A stretch of DNA of 64,000 nucleotides from Phycisphaeraceae bacterium (GTDB taxonomy: Bacteria > Planctomycetota > Phycisphaerae > Phycisphaerales > UBA1924): positions 1 through 64,000 of the forward strand of contig JAHBXG010000016.1 in the NCBI GenBank assembly GCA_019636565.1, written 5' to 3'. The notes under the pieces were generated by a model. That model was not told where the DNA came from, ran no database searches, and was given only the letters and a program-made list of their open reading frames with translations. This document shows positions 61,284 to 64,000 of the stretch, in pieces. The stretch's first letter is position 1; every line of letters begins with the position of its first letter. The position numbers were made by a program, and so were the translations under genes.

Positions 61284-61934
61284 ATGGGGATGCCGGAAGA
61301 GGTGCCTTTGCTGTGGCTCGCGAGCCGCTCGCCTCGGCGGAGGCAGTTGCTCACCGAGGCCGGCCTGAGGCACGTGGCCGAGCATCCGGGAATCGAGGAT
61401 TCCTATCTTGTCGCGCGTGCCGGCGCGAGGCCGGCCGAATGGGTCGCGTCGCTGGCGTACCTGAAAGCGTGCGCGGGCGCGGCCATGGCGCGGGAGCGCG
61501 GCATTACCGAGCCGATCTTTGTGCTTGGTGCCGATACAGCATGCGTGCAGAACGGCAACCTCATCGGCACACCGACCAGCGCAGACGAAGCGCGGGCGAT
61601 GCTTGAAGGCTTTCGATCCGCAGCACACGAAGTCGTCACCGGTGTGGCGCTGACGGGCTTGGAGACTACTGACGCCGGCGTGCCGCAGGTGCGTTCGCTG
61701 TTTGTGTCGTCCGCAGTGGTCCGATGGGGCAGCATTCTCGATGATGAGATCGATGGATATGTCGCGAGCGGCGCGTGGCAGGGAAAGGCGGGAGCGTACA
61801 ACCTGCGCGAACGTTTGGATGCGGGCTGGCCAATCGAGTGCGACGGAGATCCGAACGGGGTGATGGGGCTGCCGGTCGCGGCGCTGGCCCGCAGGATTCA
61901 GTTGCTGAGCAAGGCCGGCGGAGGCGAGCGATGA
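61284..61934 (+). CDS. Maf-family nucleotide pyrophosphatase
   Basis: 216 residues. Family motifs: LLWLASRSPRRRQLLTEAG (phosphate binding), IFVLGADTACVQNG (catalytic Asp) and YNLRERLDAGWPIECDGD with NGVMGLPV at the C-terminus. Maf proteins hydrolyse modified or canonical nucleoside triphosphates (dTTP, UTP, m5UTP) and affect septation. ATG 61284 is preferred; GTG 61245 would add 13 residues. Its stop overlaps the next gene (ATGA). Divergent from the amidase gene. Confidence 0.92.
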   Translation: MGMPEEVPLLWLASRSPRRRQLLTEAGLRHVAEHPGIEDSYLVARAGARPAEWVASLAYLKACAGAAMARERGITEPIFVLGADTACVQNGNLIGTPTSADEARAMLEGFRSAAHEVVTGVALTGLETTDAGVPQVRSLFVSSAVVRWGSILDDEIDGYVASGAWQGKAGAYNLRERLDAGWPIECDGDPNGVMGLPVAALARRIQLLSKAGGGER

Positions 61935-62305
61935 ATTCCGCTCCGTTGCTTCCGGCGTGGGTGGTGCTGCCTGTTGCGGCGATCATGCTGCTGGTGGTCG
62001 CGACCCATCTGATGGTGCTGCTTCGCAGCGACATGCCAGCGAGTCGAAAGCGGATCCGTACTCTGAACGGGTGGATCATGCTGTTTCTGGTGCCGATCGG
62101 TGCCGCGGCATTCGGAGTGGAGTCGCCGAGCGATCCGAGGCTGTTTGTGCTTGTCTGGTCGATCGTGATCCTGATGCTCGTGCTGCTGATCGGGCTTGCG
62201 TTGCTCGACATGATGAATACGACGCGGCTGTATCGTCGCGAAAGGGACAAACTTGGCGATCACTTCGGCCAATCGCCGCGCGAGCCGGAGAAGCGGGACC
62301 AATGA
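61931..62305 (+). CDS. Small membrane protein of unknown function
   Basis: 124 residues with three hydrophobic segments (about 9-31 LPAWVVLPVAAIMLLVVATH, 47-65 WIMLFLVPIGAAAFGV, 72-93 LFVLVWSIVILMLVLLIGLA) and a charged C-terminus (residues 94-124, RRERDKLGDHF). Both ends overlap neighbours by 4 bp (maf stop and lpxK start, ATGA each), showing tight translational coupling in a maf-lpxK-heptose kinase operon. No known family; an envelope or lipid-linked role is only inferred from position. Confidence 0.7.
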   Translation: MNSAPLLPAWVVLPVAAIMLLVVATHLMVLLRSDMPASRKRIRTLNGWIMLFLVPIGAAAFGVESPSDPRLFVLVWSIVILMLVLLIGLALLDMMNTTRLYRRERDKLGDHFGQSPREPEKRDQ

Positions 62306-63360
62306 GCGAATCGCAGCCGCCCTCGCCATTGCCTCGTGCGCTCCGGTTTCTCGGGACGCCACTGGCGGCTGGTTACTCACGCATCATCGGATCGCGGAAT
62401 GCCGCGTTTGACGCGGGTCGCGGAGTGGTGGAGATCGATCGGCCGGTGATCAGTGTGGGCAACTTGAGTGTGGGCGGGACCGGGAAGACGCCGATGGTGG
62501 CGTGGGTCGTGCGCGCGTTGCTGGAGGCGGGGCATCACCCCGCGATTGCCATGCGGGGCTATTCCAAGGGCGGGGCGGCGAGTGACGAAGCGGAGGAGTA
62601 TCAAACTTCGCTTGCCGGCGTGCCCGTGATTGCTCAGCCGGATCGCCTGGCGGGGTTGCTATCCCTCTTCGCGACCGAGACTGGGGAGGCGTGTGATTGT
62701 GTCGTGCTCGATGACGGGTTCCAGCACCGACGGCTGGCGCGGCAGCTCGACATCGCGCTGGTTGATGCGACGCGAAATCCATTCGGCGATCGATTGCTCC
62801 CATCGGGGTGGCTGCGCGAGCCGGTTTCGTCGCTTCGGCGCGCGGGGGTTGTTGTCTTGACGCACGCGGAGAGCGCTGCGGCAAGCGACGTCAATGGCCT
62901 CAAGGGTGATGTTGCGGAGATCGCACCTGATGCGCTGGTTGCGGTCGCGAGGCACGTCTGGAAGGGGCTGGTGGTCGCCGGTCGGGACGGACAACAAGAA
63001 GAAAACGTTACTTGGCTTCGGGGCAAGCGGGTCGTTGCCGCGTGTGGCATCGGGAACCCAATTCCGTTTGTGAGAGCGGTTGCGGACGCGGCTGGAAACC
63101 CTCCCAAGGAGTTCGTGAGGCCGGATCACGATCCGTTTCTGCCCCGGACGCTCGAGCAACTGGTTCGCATGGCAAATGACGCGGATGCGATCGTGGTAAC
63201 CGGGAAAGACTGGTCGAAACTGAAGAGGATTCGGCCGGACGCGTGGCCGTGCCCGGTGGTTCGGGCGAGAATGGAAATGTCGTTCGATTCGGGCGGCGAA
63301 TTGGTCAAGAGAGCCGTGCTGGAAGCCGCGGGCGCGGCACTTCCGGCGCGCGAACAATAA
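62302..63360 (+). CDS. lpxK: Tetraacyldisaccharide 4'-kinase
   Basis: Phosphorylates the lipid A precursor disaccharide at the 4' position. 352 residues: an N-terminal amphipathic helix region, VGNLSVGGTGKTPMVAWVV (Walker A), AMRGYSKGG, and the Walker B/catalytic region VVLDDGFQHRRLARQLDIAL. ATG 62302 overlaps the preceding stop. Together with the heptose kinase it shows LPS synthesis, thus a Gram-negative outer membrane. Length fits (LpxK about 330 residues). Confidence 0.95.
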   Translation: MSESQPPSPLPRALRFLGTPLAAGYSRIIGSRNAAFDAGRGVVEIDRPVISVGNLSVGGTGKTPMVAWVVRALLEAGHHPAIAMRGYSKGGAASDEAEEYQTSLAGVPVIAQPDRLAGLLSLFATETGEACDCVVLDDGFQHRRLARQLDIALVDATRNPFGDRLLPSGWLREPVSSLRRAGVVVLTHAESAAASDVNGLKGDVAEIAPDALVAVARHVWKGLVVAGRDGQQEENVTWLRGKRVVAACGIGNPIPFVRAVADAAGNPPKEFVRPDHDPFLPRTLEQLVRMANDADAIVVTGKDWSKLKRIRPDAWPCPVVRARMEMSFDSGGELVKRAVLEAAGAALPAREQ

Positions 63361-63369
63361 CGGGTACCT

Positions 63370-64000
63370 GTGGATCCATTGCTCGCCAATCTCGAAGACT
63401 GGAAACCTTTCACAGCGCTGGTTGTCGGCGACCTGATGCTCGATGAGCATCTGTACGGCGACGCGGAGCGGCTTTCGGCGGATGCGCCGGTACCGATTCT
63501 CCATGTGAGGCGGAAGGAGCATCGGCCCGGTGGCGCCGCGAATGTGTGCTTGGATCTGGTTGCGCTCAAGGGCAGTGTGATCGCCGTGGGCGTGGTGGGG
63601 GATGACGAAGCGGGCCGGTTGCTGCGGCGCGAATTGCGCGAGCAGGGGGTGAGTGACGAAGGGATCGAGGTCGATCCGTCGCGCCCGACCACCATCAAGC
63701 AGAATCTAGTGGGCCTTGCGCAGGCGCGGCACCCTCAGAAAATGTTCCGGATCGACTTTGAATCGCGCGAGCCGATCGGCGGCGATGTGGCAAAGGCGGT
63801 GCTGGAAAAAGTGCGTTCGCTTATCGGCCGCGTTGATGTGGTGTGTCTGGAAGATTACTCCAAGGGCGTCTGCACCGAGGAGATTTGTCAGGGTGTGATC
63901 CGCATCGCGCGCGATGCAGGCAAAGAAGTGCTGGTCGATCCTGCGAAGATCGCGACATATGCGAAATATCGCGGCGCGACGAGCATGACGCCGAATCGGA
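63370..64000 (+). CDS. D-glycero-beta-D-manno-heptose-7-phosphate kinase (N-terminal part, cut by window end)
   Basis: 210 complete codons from GTG 63370; the 3' end lies outside. PfkB/ribokinase fold: ALVVGDLMLDEHLYGDAERL, SADAPVPILHV, RPGGAANVCLDLVALKG, and CLEDYSKGVC. Matches the kinase half of HldE/RfaE: phosphorylation of heptose 7-phosphate at C1, before the adenylyltransferase step, in LPS inner-core biosynthesis. Whether it is a fused HldE or separate HldA cannot be seen. 9 bp after lpxK. Confidence 0.92.
   Translation, partial: MDPLLANLEDWKPFTALVVGDLMLDEHLYGDAERLSADAPVPILHVRRKEHRPGGAANVCLDLVALKGSVIAVGVVGDDEAGRLLRRELREQGVSDEGIEVDPSRPTTIKQNLVGLAQARHPQKMFRIDFESREPIGGDVAKAVLEKVRSLIGRVDVVCLEDYSKGVCTEEICQGVIRIARDAGKEVLVDPAKIATYAKYRGATSMTPNR

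Overview
The window reads as high-GC chromosome of a planctomycete, most likely class Phycisphaerae. This is inferred from sequence features, not a database match. Three secreted proteins end in a short Ala/Leu/Gly-rich hydrophobic stretch plus an Arg cluster (the PEP-CTERM-like tail common in that group). There are LPS genes (lpxK, heptose kinase), a PurS-PurL fusion, a eukaryote-type (GT3) glycogen synthase and many GTG/TTG starts. About 57 protein genes are packed tightly, often with 4-bp ATGA/GTGA overlaps. I see no rRNA, tRNA, CRISPR array, transposase or prophage.

Layout. 1-5.8 kb: purL (minus, cut by the left edge) diverging from GT3 glycogen synthase, rnhA and an SGNH hydrolase. 5.9-12.6 kb: a type IV pilus/type II secretion-like operon (pilT, pilC, pseudopilin, a large PilX-like protein with EF-hand-like loops, PilW-like pseudopilin). 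12.7-20.3 kb: nnrD, tatD, lgt, galE, an unknown gene and a YyaL/DUF255 protein. 20.3-23.6 kb: minus operon nnrE, bifunctional nuclease, truD, HAD hydrolase. 23.6-31.9 kb: GT2 glycosyltransferase, TonB-like protein, a small secreted protein, flavin reductase, a tailed secreted protein, an unknown gene, mdh, and a CpeT-like/FKBP fusion. 31.9-41.5 kb: DnaJ-like chaperone, mnmG, KefB-like antiporter, UvrB/C-motif protein, sigma-70 factor, secreted unknown, thioredoxin reductase. 41.5-47.5 kb: dtd, ACT protein, IscA-type protein, two tailed secreted proteins with strong terminators, iscU, iscS, and an anti-sigma/STAS partner-switch pair. 47.6-52.8 kb: a 1171-residue secretin and an unknown gene. 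52.9-57.0 kb: operon coaX, shortened MnmE-like GTPase, TPR membrane protein, RluA-family pseudouridine synthase. 57.0-64 kb: serS, FHA-GspE ATPase fusion, nitrilase-family amidase, Maf, small membrane protein, lpxK, heptose kinase (cut by the right edge).

Themes. The envelope-spanning pilus/secretion machine is scattered over three places: retraction ATPase, platform and pseudopilins at 6-12 kb, secretin at 48-51 kb, assembly ATPase at 59 kb. The assembly ATPase carries an FHA domain, which suggests phosphoprotein control. Fe-S assembly (iscS, iscU, IscA-type), NADHX repair (nnrD, nnrE) and tRNA/rRNA modification (mnmG, truD, rluD-like, dtd, MnmE-like) are each represented by several genes.

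Most unusual observations: a 36-nt, 8-bp-period, in-frame insert shared by purL and the RluA-family gene in the same orientation and reading frame; two tandem hairpins with complementary 7-nt loops between pilT and pilC; a CpeT-FKBP fusion; an FHA-GspE fusion; a MnmE-like GTPase lacking the C-terminal Cys motif; and a CoaX whose first catalytic Asp is Cys.
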